The notes: generated by a model not told the origin, from the letters alone. Positions 18,478 through 27,714 are shown, numbered from the stretch's first letter. The stretch: 64,000 nucleotides of DNA from JAXLXE01 sp046328115 (GCA_046328115.1 JAXLXE010000003.1:496001-560000); one strand, 5' to 3'. Translations and numbers: made by a program.

Positions 18478-19419
18478 CTAGCGCGTTGGGGTGTTGGTGA
18501 GCGTCTGGGTGAAGAGCTCGGCTAGTTTGCGGGCTTCTACTTCCAGGGCCACGGTGGCGTTGGGGGCCATGCCCCAGCGGCCGCGCCAGTCCACCACGGT
18601 CTGGCCGTAGCTGAGGGTGCCGGTGGTCTCGATGCGCACGGGCAGGTGCTCGGTCTTGAACAGCTCGGGAACCACCAGGTAGGCGGTGGCGGGGAGGTCG
18701 TTGAAGTGGGTGCCGCCGCTGACGCCCTCCGCCCGGCGGTAGTAGGCGGTGATGTGGGGCTCCACCTCGGTGAGCATCTCCGTCATGGGGGTGCCGGCGT
18801 CGCGGATCTCGTCCAGCAGGTCGTCTGCAATGAGGGTGGGGCGGCAGACGTCCATCCCGATCTGGACGATGGGCGCGCCGCTCCGATACACGATCGCGGC
18901 GGCCTCCGGATCATTGGCGAGGTTGGCGGTGGCCACGGGCGTGACGTTGCCGCGGGTGCGGACGGCGCCGCCCATGACCACGAGGCTGCGGACGGCCTTT
19001 GCCACGGCGGGCTCGATGCTGATGGCGAGCGCCACGTTGGTGAGCGGGCCAAGGGCGAGCAGGTCTACATCCCCTTCGTGGCGCAGCACGGCCTCGATGA
19101 TCTTGTCGACGGCGCGGCCGGGGGTGGCCTTGAGGCGCGGCTCGCCCTGGAGCACGTCGCCCATGCCGTCCTCGCCGTGGACCTGGGGCGCCAGGGTGGG
19201 CTCGCGCAGGAGGGGCTTGCTGGCGCCGCGGTAGACGGGGATGTCGGTTCGATCGGCCGCTTCCAGAATCCGCAGGGCGTTGCGGGTGGTGTTGTCGGTG
19301 GTGGAGTTGCCGAACACGGTGGTGAGCATGAGCACGTCAAGCTGCCCGCCGGCGAGGGCGAAGAAGAGGGCCGCGCAGTCGTCGATGCCGGGATCGGTGT
19401 CGATGATGACTTTCTTCAC
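18478..19419 (-). CDS. Inosine/uridine-preferring nucleoside hydrolase
   Basis: The N-terminus VKKVIIDTDPGIDDCAAL contains the diagnostic Ca2+-binding DTDPGIDD motif of nucleoside hydrolases. HGEDGMGD, ALGPLTNVAL and NLANDPEAAAIVY follow, all at family positions. The enzyme cleaves the N-glycosidic bond of ribonucleosides to base and ribose, a salvage step. The GTG at 19419 places the motif at the N-terminus and follows GTGAGG; an upstream frame to 19641 would add 74 residues unlike the family. The 313-residue length is typical. Its purine link fits the urate-degrading block further right, but the genes are not adjacent. Confidence 0.9.
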   Translation of the reverse strand: MKKVIIDTDPGIDDCAALFFALAGGQLDVLMLTTVFGNSTTDNTTRNALRILEAADRTDIPVYRGASKPLLREPTLAPQVHGEDGMGDVLQGEPRLKATPGRAVDKIIEAVLRHEGDVDLLALGPLTNVALAISIEPAVAKAVRSLVVMGGAVRTRGNVTPVATANLANDPEAAAIVYRSGAPIVQIGMDVCRPTLIADDLLDEIRDAGTPMTEMLTEVEPHITAYYRRAEGVSGGTHFNDLPATAYLVVPELFKTEHLPVRIETTGTLSYGQTVVDWRGRWGMAPNATVALEVEARKLAELFTQTLTNTPTR

Positions 19420-19549
19420 TGGTCTTGCCTCACTGACGTCGCCTCGACGCGGGTGGGTGCGATTGTAGTTGGACGGCAGACCCTGCGGCGTGGAACCCCG
19501 GGGCGATAATTCCAGGTGGGCGAGCCAACCGTTCCGAAGGATGATGCCG

Positions 19550-19831
19550 ATGGCCTCCGTGAACAAGACCGCACTGACCGATCGGATCGTAATGGATCGC
19601 GAGATCATGCTCGGCAAGCCCACCGTGCGTGGGACACGCATCCCGGTGGAGCTTATTCTCGAACAGCTTTCCTACGACCTGGACATGGATGAGCTCCTCG
19701 CCGCGTACCCACGGCTCACGCGAGAGGATGTGCTGGCATGTATCGCGTTCGCAGGCGAGATGGTCAGGCGGAAACGCTACCGCGCCGCAACCACAAAGGC
19801 TAACGTCGCTCACCGCGTACCCGCTGGATGA
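19550..19831 (+). CDS. DUF433-family antitoxin
   Basis: The 93-residue product carries the DUF433 winged-helix core: ALTDRIVMDREIMLGKPTVR, then GTRIPVELILEQLSYDLDMD and YPRLTREDVLACIAF. These are DNA-binding antitoxin-like proteins paired with PIN-like DUF5615 proteins. GAAGG at 19536-19540 is well placed for the ATG at 19550; ATGs at 19541 and 19544 are alternatives. The stop overlaps the next start in ATGA, showing translational coupling with the putative toxin. A second pair of the same families is at 60314-60981. Confidence 0.82.
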   Translation: MASVNKTALTDRIVMDREIMLGKPTVRGTRIPVELILEQLSYDLDMDELLAAYPRLTREDVLACIAFAGEMVRRKRYRAATTKANVAHRVPAG

Positions 19832-20175
19832 GGTTCCTCATCGATGAAAGCGCTGATGTGCGGCTTGGTCGTCACCTTCAACGTCACGGGCATGACGTCA
19901 CCCGAATCGCGGTAGACCATCCGGCCTCTCTCCCCGACTCTGAAGTGCTCTCGATAGCGGTGCGGGAGAGTCGGATTCTCATCACCTTCGACCGTGACTT
20001 CGGGGAGCTGGTCTTCAACGAGTCACAGCCTCACGCGGGCGTGCTTTATTTCCGACTCGGCCGGATTGATCTGGATACGGAGATCGAACGGATGGAGTTC
20101 GTCCTCCAGAACTACGCCGAGAGTCTGGATCGGTTCCTCACGATCACACGTACCAGCGTTCGCGTGAGAAGATAG
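19828..20175 (+). CDS. DUF5615 PIN-like putative toxin
   Basis: The 115-residue protein begins MRFLIDESADVRLGRHLQ and continues with ILITFDRDFGEL, the pattern of DUF5615 (Mut7-C/PIN-like) proteins in which acidic residues (Asp6, Glu7, the Asp residues of FDRDFG) would coordinate metal for RNA cleavage. It overlaps the upstream DUF433 gene by 4 bp. Families and coupling indicate a toxin-antitoxin module; RNase activity is inferred from the fold only. Confidence 0.82.
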   Translation: MRFLIDESADVRLGRHLQRHGHDVTRIAVDHPASLPDSEVLSIAVRESRILITFDRDFGELVFNESQPHAGVLYFRLGRIDLDTEIERMEFVLQNYAESLDRFLTITRTSVRVRR

Positions 20176-20366
20176 GACGCCCGAAGACGACCCATTCGCC
20201 GGCTAGGACGAGCACCCGCGGGCTTTTCTGCGTCAGAGCAGGGCCACGTCAGTGCATCCACGAGGGACGCGCCTGTGGCGACCGGGCGATTCGCCTCCCG
20301 TGGGGCGGGCGAGCCTGGCTCGGGCGGATAGAATGGCGGTTTCAGTCTTCTTTGCGTGGGTTTGCC

Positions 20367-21317
20367 GTGCCGACGATTGCTTTCCTCTATCCGGGCCAGG
20401 GCTCTCAGAGGGTGGGGATGGGCGCTGAGCTTTTGGAATCGCACCCTGATGTGTACTCGCGGTATCTGGGTGCCGCCGACGCGGCGGCGGGGAAGCCAGT
20501 GCGGTCGCTCTCGCTGGACGGGCCCATCGAGGCGTTGACGAGCACGGACGTGGCGCAGCCGGCGCTGTGTGCGCTGTCATTGGCATTGACGGAGATCGCG
20601 GCTGAGGCGGGGCTGCGGCCGGACTTCGTGGCCGGGCACAGCCTGGGCGAGTACACGGCGGCGATCGCGGCGGGCGTGCTGTCTTACGCGGAGGGGATCC
20701 GCCTGGTGGCGGAGCGCGGTAGGCAGATGGCGGGAATCCAGGCGGAGCGGCCGGGGGCGATGGCGGCGGTGATGGGCCTGGCGGCGGACGCACTGATAGC
20801 GGTGTGTGAGCGCGCCTCTGCCGAGGGGCTGGTGACGGTGGCGAACCTGAACACGCCGGACCAAGTGGTGATCTCTGGCGAGGCAGCGGGCGTTGAGGCC
20901 GCTGGCCGATTGGCGAAGGAGGCTGGCGCGGGGCGGGTGATCCCGCTGCAGGTGGGCGCGGCGTTCCACAGCCCGCTGATGGCCCCGGTGCAGGAGCGGC
21001 TGCGGCCCGCGCTGGATGCGTGCACCTGGCGTGATCCGCGGGTGCCGTTGGCGGCCAACGCCTCCGGCAGGATGCTCCGGACGGCCGGCGAGGTGAAGCA
21101 GGGGCTGATCGATCAGATCGCCAGCACGGTCCGCTGGGTGGAGTGCGTCCAGGCGCTGGCGGGAGCGGGGTGCGATCTCTTCGTCGAGATCGGGCCGGGC
21201 CGCGTGCTGAGCGGGCTGGTGCGGCAGATCGTGCCCGGGGCGAAGACGGTGGCGGCGGATAACGCGGCGAAGATCGACGCGCTGCTGGAGGCGGAGACGG
21301 GCGCGCGGCGTACCTGA
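20367..21317 (+). CDS. fabD: Malonyl-CoA:ACP transacylase
   Basis: The protein has the FabD fold with the nucleophile elbow GHSLGEYTA (Ser about residue 88), the N-terminal FLYPGQGSQRVGMG, and the catalytic His in AAFHSPLMAPVQ. It transfers malonate from CoA to acyl carrier protein in fatty-acid synthesis. I choose the GTG at 20367 (VPTIAFLYPGQG), since the earlier TTG at 20352 only adds MRGFA. The 316-residue length is normal. No other fab gene is adjacent; the next gene encodes a protein kinase 73 bp downstream on the same strand. Confidence 0.93.
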   Translation: MPTIAFLYPGQGSQRVGMGAELLESHPDVYSRYLGAADAAAGKPVRSLSLDGPIEALTSTDVAQPALCALSLALTEIAAEAGLRPDFVAGHSLGEYTAAIAAGVLSYAEGIRLVAERGRQMAGIQAERPGAMAAVMGLAADALIAVCERASAEGLVTVANLNTPDQVVISGEAAGVEAAGRLAKEAGAGRVIPLQVGAAFHSPLMAPVQERLRPALDACTWRDPRVPLAANASGRMLRTAGEVKQGLIDQIASTVRWVECVQALAGAGCDLFVEIGPGRVLSGLVRQIVPGAKTVAADNAAKIDALLEAETGARRT

Positions 21318-21390
21318 TGCATAACGATTTCGCGCTTTCGTAACGCTGCGCACCGCGGCGGCGGTCGGCTGATCTAGAATCGTCGCCACC

Positions 21391-23160
21391 ATGTTCAACC
21401 TGCAGCGCGGAACGGTCCTGGGTCAGTACGTGATCCTGGAGCGCATCGCGCACGGCGGGTCTTCCACCGTGTACCGCGCCCACCAGCCTTCGCTGGACCG
21501 TATCGTGGCGGTGAAGGTGCTGGCGTACGACCACGAAGAGGACGCCGACTTCATGGCGCGCTTCCGGAGGGAGGCGCGGGCCGTCTCGCACCTGCGGCAC
21601 CCGAACATCCTGACGGTGTACGACTTTGGGACGCACGATGGCGTGACGTTCATGGTCTCGGAGTATCTGAGCGGCGGCACGCTGGCGGCCCGGCTGGGCA
21701 AGCCGCTGCCACCGGACCAGGTCCGGAGCATTCTGCGGGCGATCGGCGGGGCGCTGGACCACGCGCACAAGGCGGGAGTGGTGCACCGCGACGTGAAGCC
21801 CTCCAACGTGCTGTTCACGGCGGACGGCACGCCGGTGCTCTCCGACTTCGGGATCGCGCGGATCCTGGAGGGTGACGAGCATTCGACGGGCCGCGGCGCG
21901 ATGCTGGGGACGCCGCACTACATGTCCCCGGAGCAGGCGGCGGGAGTGGAGGCGACGGCGGCGAGCGATGTGTACTCGCTGGGCGTGGTGCTGTACGAGA
22001 TGGTGGCGGGCCAGCCGCCGTTCAGCGGGTTCACGCCGATCGGGCTGATCCGGGCCCACCTGGAGGAGCCGCCGCCCTCGCCCCGGCGGTTCAACCCGGC
22101 GGTGCCGGAGGTGCTGGAGTCGGTCTTCGCCCGGGCGCTGGCCAAACGGCCAGAGCAGCGGTACTCCTCTGCGGCGGAGCTCTGCACCGCGTTCGATCGG
22201 GCGCTTGGGCTCGCCGCTGACGCGCCTGAGCAGATTGGTCAGATCGAGCGCACCGAGTCCGCCACGCTGGTGATGGAGCCGGAGACCGTCGGCGCCGCCC
22301 TTCCTTTGGCGGCAGACGGACCTGCGCCGGAGCCGCGCGAGGACGAGGCGGCGACGGCACAGTTCGACCCCGCGGCGGAGATGGCCGCGTCGGAGCGTGC
22401 GGACGCGTCCGCCACAAGCGTGGTCCTGGACCAGCCGCGCCCACGCGGTCGTCGGAGCGCGCTGATAGTGGCGGTGCTGGCTGGGATCATCGTGGCGGGC
22501 ACCCTGTTCGTGGTGGCCGTGCTGGCCCGAGGGTCGACGCTCGCGCCGTCCGGTCCGGTCGGATCAGCGGCAACGGCCGTGGCGGCGACGCCGCCGGGGA
22601 CGGCAGTTGTCGAGGCAGCGACCCCGCCGCCTCTTACGCCCGCTGCCCAGGCCGCGCCAGCGTCCGCGGTCGCGAGCCCCACCCCCATTCAGGCCGCCGC
22701 CGCGGCCTCTCTGCCGCCCGCGCCCGTCGCGCCCAGCCCCGTCGCGGTGAACGCCTCACCCACGGCCGTGGCCGCGCCAACCGGCCCGCTGGCTGTTCAG
22801 ATCCTCACGCCGCGCAACGATGAGGCTGTGGGGACGCGGCCCCGGCTGAGCGGGATCCAGCGTGGGGCGAAGGGACCGGACGAGCACGTCTGGCTCCTGT
22901 TCCACCCGCGCGGCGACGCGGACGTGTGGTGGCCTTACCCGCGGGAGGTGCAGGCGGCCGCGGACGGCACCTGGGAGGTCGTGGATGCCGAGGTCGGCGG
23001 CCCTCCAGGCGTTCGACATGACATCGTCGTGGTCTCTGCCGATACGCCCGGGCAGACGCTGATTCTGGATCAGATCCGCCTGCGGCCGGGCGAGCCGTTC
23101 CGCGAGGGGATTCCCGCCGCGCTCAAAGTCCTATCGCGCGTCACGGTGGTCAAGGGGTAG
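21391..23160 (+). CDS. Membrane-anchored Ser/Thr protein kinase (PknB type)
   Basis: The 589-residue protein has a full Hanks-type kinase domain (about 10-275): glycine loop IAHGGSSTVY, lysine in VAVKVL, catalytic loop VVHRDVKPSNVL, DFG and the APE-like MSPEQAA. An Ala/Pro/Glu-rich linker leads to one transmembrane helix (RRSALIVAVLAGIIVAGTLF, about 355-380). Outside the membrane lies a Pro/Ala/Val-rich stalk and a small domain (about 460-589) rich in Trp (HVWLLFHPRGDADVWWPYP). No PASTA repeats are visible. It would phosphorylate Ser/Thr on cytoplasmic targets in response to an external cue; ligand and targets are unknown. Confidence 0.92.
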   Translation: MFNLQRGTVLGQYVILERIAHGGSSTVYRAHQPSLDRIVAVKVLAYDHEEDADFMARFRREARAVSHLRHPNILTVYDFGTHDGVTFMVSEYLSGGTLAARLGKPLPPDQVRSILRAIGGALDHAHKAGVVHRDVKPSNVLFTADGTPVLSDFGIARILEGDEHSTGRGAMLGTPHYMSPEQAAGVEATAASDVYSLGVVLYEMVAGQPPFSGFTPIGLIRAHLEEPPPSPRRFNPAVPEVLESVFARALAKRPEQRYSSAAELCTAFDRALGLAADAPEQIGQIERTESATLVMEPETVGAALPLAADGPAPEPREDEAATAQFDPAAEMAASERADASATSVVLDQPRPRGRRSALIVAVLAGIIVAGTLFVVAVLARGSTLAPSGPVGSAATAVAATPPGTAVVEAATPPPLTPAAQAAPASAVASPTPIQAAAAASLPPAPVAPSPVAVNASPTAVAAPTGPLAVQILTPRNDEAVGTRPRLSGIQRGAKGPDEHVWLLFHPRGDADVWWPYPREVQAAADGTWEVVDAEVGGPPGVRHDIVVVSADTPGQTLILDQIRLRPGEPFREGIPAALKVLSRVTVVKG

Positions 23161-23304
23161 AGCGCACTTACGCGGGACCGCGACTCATAGGCCGTGTCCC
23201 GGGGTTCGCGGGCGGGATGGGCTATTGACGTTCGGCGTGGTACCGTGGGAGGGTCTTGGTGCGCCTGGCGCGGCGCCGCGGACTAGACCTTTCATGGACC
23301 TCTG

Positions 23305-25596
23305 ATGATGCAGACCACGCGAGCTATTGGCCAGCCGATCAAGCGGCTGGAGGATGACGCTTTCCTGCGCGGCGACGGACGATACGTGGACGATCTGTCC
23401 GAGCCGGGCCTCCTGTACGCGCACTTCGTGCGGAGCCCCCACGCGCACGCGCGGATCGTGGACATAGACCTGGCGGCCGCTCGATCGTCACCCGGGGTGG
23501 CAGCTGTGCTGACGGCGGCAGAACTTGTGGGGCGGGCGGAGATGCCAGAGCCGATGCGCGCGACTCCGGACACGCGGGGCGAGAAGGCCCCGCTTCTGGC
23601 GGTGGATCGAGTGCGCTACGTGGGTGAGGCGGTGGCCGTGGTGCTGGGGGAGTCACGGGCGGCGGCTGAGGACGCCGCCGCGCTCATCGACGTGGACTAC
23701 GAGCCGCTGCGGGGTTACGGATCTGCGCGGGCGGCGCTGGCCCCGGGAGCGGTGATGCTTCACGAGAGCGCACCCGGGAATATCTGCTACCAGCGTCGGG
23801 CCACGCAGGGTGACACGGACGGGGCATTCGCAAGGGCAGCGCACGTGGTGCGGGTGAGGTCCGCGCACCACCGGATCGCGGCGGTATCGCTGGAGACACG
23901 GGCGATCCTGGCGCGCCCGGAAGCGGGCGGCGGTCTGACGGTGTGGGCGTCCACGCAGGCACAGCACCGTCTGCGGGGATCTCTGGCGGCGGCGCTTGGG
24001 ATGGCCGAGGGCGAGATCCGGGTGATCGCACCGGACGTGGGCGGCGGATTTGGGGCCAAGGGGACTTTTCAGCGCGAAGACGTGATCGTGTGCGCGGCGG
24101 CGCGGATGCTGGGGCGCCCGGTGAAGTGGATGGCCGGGCGGATGGAGGATCTGCTGACCATGCAGCATGCGCGAGACCAGGTGGACGAGGCGGAGGCGGC
24201 CTTTGACGGGAAGGGGCGCTGCCTGGCGCTGCGGGTTCGGTCGGTCGCGAATGTGGGAGCGTATCTGCACGGCGGGAACACCGGACTGTTCACGCGGATC
24301 CTGATCTACCCCACCGGGGCGTACGACATCCCGGTACTGGACGCGGACGTGACGGTGGCGTTCAGCAACACGAATCCCACGGGCGCCTACCGAGGGGCGG
24401 GGCGGCCCGAGGCGACCATGGTGATCGAGCGGGTGATGGACGCGGCGGCGCGCCAGATAGGTCTGGATCCGGCGGAGATCCGGCGGCGCAACTTCATCCA
24501 ACCGCACCAGTTTCCGTACCGCAACGCGGGCGGGAGCACTTATGACAGCGGCGATTACCCGGCGCTGCTGGCGAAGGCGCTGGCGGCGGCTGACTACACG
24601 GGGCTACGTCGGGAGCAGGCGGCGAGGCGGGCGAACGGGGAGCTAGTCGGAGTGGGGCTGGCGACGTTCATCGAGTTGACGGGCGCGGGCTGGGAGAGCG
24701 GCCGGGTGCGCTTTGAGTCAGACGGTACGGTGACGGCGATCCCGGGCTCGACGAACCACGGCCAGGGCCACCGCACGTCTTTCGCGCAGATCGTGGCGGA
24801 TGCGCTGGAGCTGCCGTTCGAACGGGTACGGGTGCGGCAGAACGACACGGCGCTGACGCCGGCGGGCTTTGGCACGTTTGGCAGCCGGAGCACGGTGGTG
24901 GGGGGCGGGGCGCTGGTGGCGGCGAGCGCGACGCTGCGGCAGCGGGCCTGCGCGCTGGCGGCAGCGGAGCTTGAAGTGGCGACCACGGACGTGGAGTGGG
25001 CGGGTGGCGAGGCACGACTGAAGGGCGCGCCCGAGCGGGCGCTGGGCGTGGCGGAGCTGGCGGGAGCGGCGACGCGCCGCGGCGTGGCAAATGACGTGGC
25101 CGGCGGCGAGCGGGGGGTGCTGGAGGCATACGAACAGTTCGACGCCGGTGGCGAGGTCATCTCCTCGGGTGCGTACGTGGCGATGGTGTCTGTGGACCGG
25201 GAGACCGGGCGCGTGCTGGTGGAGCGGTTCACGGCGGTGGATGACTGCGGCACGGTGATCAATCCGCTGCTGGTGGAGGGGCAGGTGCACGGAGCGCTGG
25301 CGCAGGGTTTCGGCGAGGCGCTGTGGGAGCGGATGGTGTATGACGAGGACGGGGGCGTGCTGACTGGCTCGCTCCTGGACTACCCGGTGCCCTCAGCCCC
25401 GACGCTGCCTCAGTGGGACCTAGACCACATCGTCACGCCAAGCCCCATCCAGCCGCTGGGGGCGAAGGGCGCGGGCGAGGCGGGAACGATCGGCGCACCA
25501 CCGACGATCGTGAGCGCGGTGCACGATGCGCTGGGAGTGCCTGACCTGGAGCTTCCGCTCTCGGACGAACGGGTATGGCGGGCTGCTACGGGGTGA
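23305..25596 (+). CDS. Molybdopterin-binding subunit of a xanthine dehydrogenase/aldehyde oxidase-family enzyme
   Basis: The 763-residue product has the complete large-subunit layout: an N-terminal Ald_Xan_dh domain (GQPIKRLEDDAFLRGDGRY...SPHAHARI), the molybdopterin-binding half with APDVGGGFGAKG and GAYRGAGRPEA, and the active-site Glu loop GAKGAGEAGTIGAPP near the C-terminus. The family hydroxylates purines, aldehydes or CO. The CO-dehydrogenase active-site Cys loop (VAYRCSFR) is absent. Its 3' end overlaps the convergent OHCU decarboxylase gene by 11 bp, which suggests xanthine or another purine as substrate. FAD and 2Fe-2S subunits are not adjacent. Confidence 0.9.
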   Translation: MMQTTRAIGQPIKRLEDDAFLRGDGRYVDDLSEPGLLYAHFVRSPHAHARIVDIDLAAARSSPGVAAVLTAAELVGRAEMPEPMRATPDTRGEKAPLLAVDRVRYVGEAVAVVLGESRAAAEDAAALIDVDYEPLRGYGSARAALAPGAVMLHESAPGNICYQRRATQGDTDGAFARAAHVVRVRSAHHRIAAVSLETRAILARPEAGGGLTVWASTQAQHRLRGSLAAALGMAEGEIRVIAPDVGGGFGAKGTFQREDVIVCAAARMLGRPVKWMAGRMEDLLTMQHARDQVDEAEAAFDGKGRCLALRVRSVANVGAYLHGGNTGLFTRILIYPTGAYDIPVLDADVTVAFSNTNPTGAYRGAGRPEATMVIERVMDAAARQIGLDPAEIRRRNFIQPHQFPYRNAGGSTYDSGDYPALLAKALAAADYTGLRREQAARRANGELVGVGLATFIELTGAGWESGRVRFESDGTVTAIPGSTNHGQGHRTSFAQIVADALELPFERVRVRQNDTALTPAGFGTFGSRSTVVGGGALVAASATLRQRACALAAAELEVATTDVEWAGGEARLKGAPERALGVAELAGAATRRGVANDVAGGERGVLEAYEQFDAGGEVISSGAYVAMVSVDRETGRVLVERFTAVDDCGTVINPLLVEGQVHGALAQGFGEALWERMVYDEDGGVLTGSLLDYPVPSAPTLPQWDLDHIVTPSPIQPLGAKGAGEAGTIGAPPTIVSAVHDALGVPDLELPLSDERVWRAATG

Positions 25597-26128
25597 GTTT
25601 GCGGAGGCGGTCGCCGGCGATGAGCACCATGTCCTCCAGGGCGGTGGCCATCTCGCGCGGGCGGTCGTTGGCGAACCGCTGGCGCATGATCTCGGCGATG
25701 ACCGCCTTTGGACGGCCGTTGACGAAGACGACGAAGCGAAACCCGAACTTCTGCTCGTAGGCGGCGTTGAGGCTGGCGAGATCGGCGTACAGGCGCTGGG
25801 TCTCAGACAGACTCATCCCGGCCTCCGCCTCGTAACCCTGCTCGCGGTATGAGAGGGCGGAGGTGGCGCGAACCTGGGCCGCGTTTTCGCCGATCCGGGG
25901 GTGGGCGTTGATGACCTCGATACGGTCTGGCTCGTCTAGCTCGGCGCTGACCGCGCGGGCGGCCTGGAGCAGCTCCTGGTAGGAGGCGAACGGCCGACGG
26001 GTGGCGAGCGCCTCGGCCAGAGGGCGGGCAGCCTCGAACAGGGGCTTCAGGGCGTGCGCAAGCTGGTCGGGCGGTAGGGCGTTGAGTTGTTCGATCGGTA
26101 CCAGGGTGGGGACGGGCGCGGCGGTCAT
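25586..26128 (-). CDS. uraD: 2-oxo-4-hydroxy-4-carboxy-5-ureidoimidazoline (OHCU) decarboxylase
   Basis: The 180-residue helical protein carries the family signature INAHPRIGE and the helix FVVFVNGRPKAVIAEIMRQR, with family residues for OHCU binding. It performs the last step from urate to S-allantoin. The start codon overlaps the stop of the upstream hydroxyisourate hydrolase in TAATG, so the two are translationally coupled. The order FAD oxidoreductase - HIU hydrolase - OHCU decarboxylase on one strand forms an operon. Confidence 0.93.
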   Translation of the reverse strand: MTAAPVPTLVPIEQLNALPPDQLAHALKPLFEAARPLAEALATRRPFASYQELLQAARAVSAELDEPDRIEVINAHPRIGENAAQVRATSALSYREQGYEAEAGMSLSETQRLYADLASLNAAYEQKFGFRFVVFVNGRPKAVIAEIMRQRFANDRPREMATALEDMVLIAGDRLRKLTP

Positions 26129-26469
26129 TAACTCCCCCGGTAGGTTGTTCCCGAGAAGGGTGAGGCGAGCAACGGGACGTGGTAGTGGCCGCTCTGCATG
26201 GCGAACTCAATGGTGACGCGCTGGAGGAAGGGCGCCTCGCGGCCGGTGGCGCGGAGGTAGGCGGCGACATCGAAGGAGATCTGGTACTGGCCGGGGTGTA
26301 GCGAGACCCCGCCGAATTCACGGACGCGTCCGTCCATATCCGTGGTGGCGGTGGCGATGGTGGACCAGGCGCCGTCCACGCGCTGGGCGAGGGTAATCTG
26401 GACACCCGCGGCGGGGCGGCCGAGGGCGGTATCCAGCACGTGGGTGGAGAGGGATGGAAGATCAGGCAC
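26128..26469 (-). CDS. uraH: 5-hydroxyisourate hydrolase (transthyretin-like)
   Basis: The 113-residue beta protein starts LSTHVLDTALGRPAAGVQI, with the catalytic His, and ends in the diagnostic YRGS tetrapeptide. It hydrolyses 5-hydroxyisourate to OHCU. The GTG start overlaps the TAG stop of the upstream FAD oxidoreductase (TAGTG), and its own stop overlaps the next start, so all three genes are coupled. Length is normal and no signal peptide is present. Confidence 0.95.
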   Translation of the reverse strand: MPDLPSLSTHVLDTALGRPAAGVQITLAQRVDGAWSTIATATTDMDGRVREFGGVSLHPGQYQISFDVAAYLRATGREAPFLQRVTIEFAMQSGHYHVPLLASPFSGTTYRGS

Positions 26470-27668
26470 TAGAGAATGTCCAGCGGCCGCTCGACGAGGG
26501 GTCTGTCGGGGCGGAACGGATTACCCTCTGGAAGATCCCGACCGAGGATCTGATCCACCACGAGCTGGGAGCCGCCGGGGCTAGCCATGATACCGTGCCC
26601 GCTGTAGCCGCAGTTCAGAAAGAAGCCCTCAACAGCGGTGGGCCCAAGGTACGGCCGGTGATCGGGGGTGTACTCATACTGGCCGGCCTGAAGGACCCAG
26701 TCTGGCTCACCGCGGGCGGCTAGCTCGGCCCAGAAGGGGCTGATCCGGGCGAGCGGTCGGGGCGACGATGGTGTGAGGAGGTCGAAGGCGAACGCGGCGT
26801 CTGGCGTCACGTTGAAGGTGGGCTCAGCGACGGGGGTGGATGGGTCTGTGAAGAGGCCGTAAGCGCCGTTGAGCCCGGGGCGCCAGTGGGCCACGGTCTC
26901 TTCGTCAATGGTCATGGGCGCGTGGCGCGGAACCTCTGGGACGTCCGGCATGACCAGCTTCATGCGTCGGCGCGGACGAATATCGTAACGCTGTCCGGTG
27001 AGCTCGGTGATCTTGCCACTGAACGGTCCAGCGGCGTTGACGACCGCGGAACAGGCGATGGTGCCGCGCGATGTCTCGACGGCCGTGACGCGGTTCGCAC
27101 TGACCTGGATGCCCACGACGGGCGAGCTGAGGCAGATGGTGGCTTCGCTGGCAGCGGCCAGTCCGAGTGCGACTCGACGGGGCTTGAGCCACCCATCGCC
27201 CGCGCGGAAGCGCGCCTGGACGATGGCGGGCGAGATGTGGGGGAAACGGTAGCGGGCTTCATCGCCGCTGAGGATCTCGACATCCGAGAGTCCCCACGTG
27301 TGCTGCGACTCCACCCACTCGCGCTGACGACGGGCGCCGGCCTCACTGGTGGTGCAAAAGAGATAACCCTGAACCTGGAGGCCGATGTCGTAGTCGTCCA
27401 GGCCGGTCTGCTGGGCGAAGCTGGTGAAGAGGTCGATGCCCTTTCGGACCAGGCGGATCTCGTCTGGATTGTCAAACTGCAGCCTAAAGGCGCCGGTGGA
27501 GACAGGTGTAGTGAGGGTGGCGAGGGAGGGGCGGGCCTCGAGGAGGACCGTCCTCAGCCCGGCGCGCTGGGCGTAAAAGGCGGTGGCGGCGCCGACGATG
27601 CCGCCGCCGATGACCACGAGGTCGGCGGCGGCGGGAGGGGCGTCCGCAAGGTTCAGGGTGGGATGCAT
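26469..27668 (-). CDS. FAD-dependent oxidoreductase (DAO / sarcosine oxidase beta-like)
   Basis: The 399-residue protein has an N-terminal dinucleotide fold DLVVIGGGIVGAATAFYAQR followed by LLEARPS, and a DAO-family C-terminus (YTPDHRPYLGPT, then NCGYSGHGIMASPGGSQL). The family oxidises amines and amino acids, including sarcosine and glycine, with FAD. It is the first gene of the operon with HIU hydrolase and OHCU decarboxylase, where a urate oxidase is expected but none is present. It may supply an oxidation step in purine or allantoin metabolism; this is inference. Confidence 0.85.
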   Translation of the reverse strand: MHPTLNLADAPPAAADLVVIGGGIVGAATAFYAQRAGLRTVLLEARPSLATLTTPVSTGAFRLQFDNPDEIRLVRKGIDLFTSFAQQTGLDDYDIGLQVQGYLFCTTSEAGARRQREWVESQHTWGLSDVEILSGDEARYRFPHISPAIVQARFRAGDGWLKPRRVALGLAAASEATICLSSPVVGIQVSANRVTAVETSRGTIACSAVVNAAGPFSGKITELTGQRYDIRPRRRMKLVMPDVPEVPRHAPMTIDEETVAHWRPGLNGAYGLFTDPSTPVAEPTFNVTPDAAFAFDLLTPSSPRPLARISPFWAELAARGEPDWVLQAGQYEYTPDHRPYLGPTAVEGFFLNCGYSGHGIMASPGGSQLVVDQILGRDLPEGNPFRPDRPLVERPLDIL

Positions 27669-27714
27669 GAGCGTGGCCTGATGGTACGCGGGACCGGGGG
27701 TGGCGTCCAGCGCA

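Noticed and set aside
18646..19509. 287-codon plus-strand frame opposite the nucleoside hydrolase
   Set aside because: Gly/Val/Asp-rich antisense shadow of a gene with diagnostic motifs.
20233..22059. 608-codon minus-strand open frame opposite fabD and the kinase gene
   Set aside because: It is Arg/Pro/His-rich low-complexity sequence, a mirror of two well-supported genes on the other strand.
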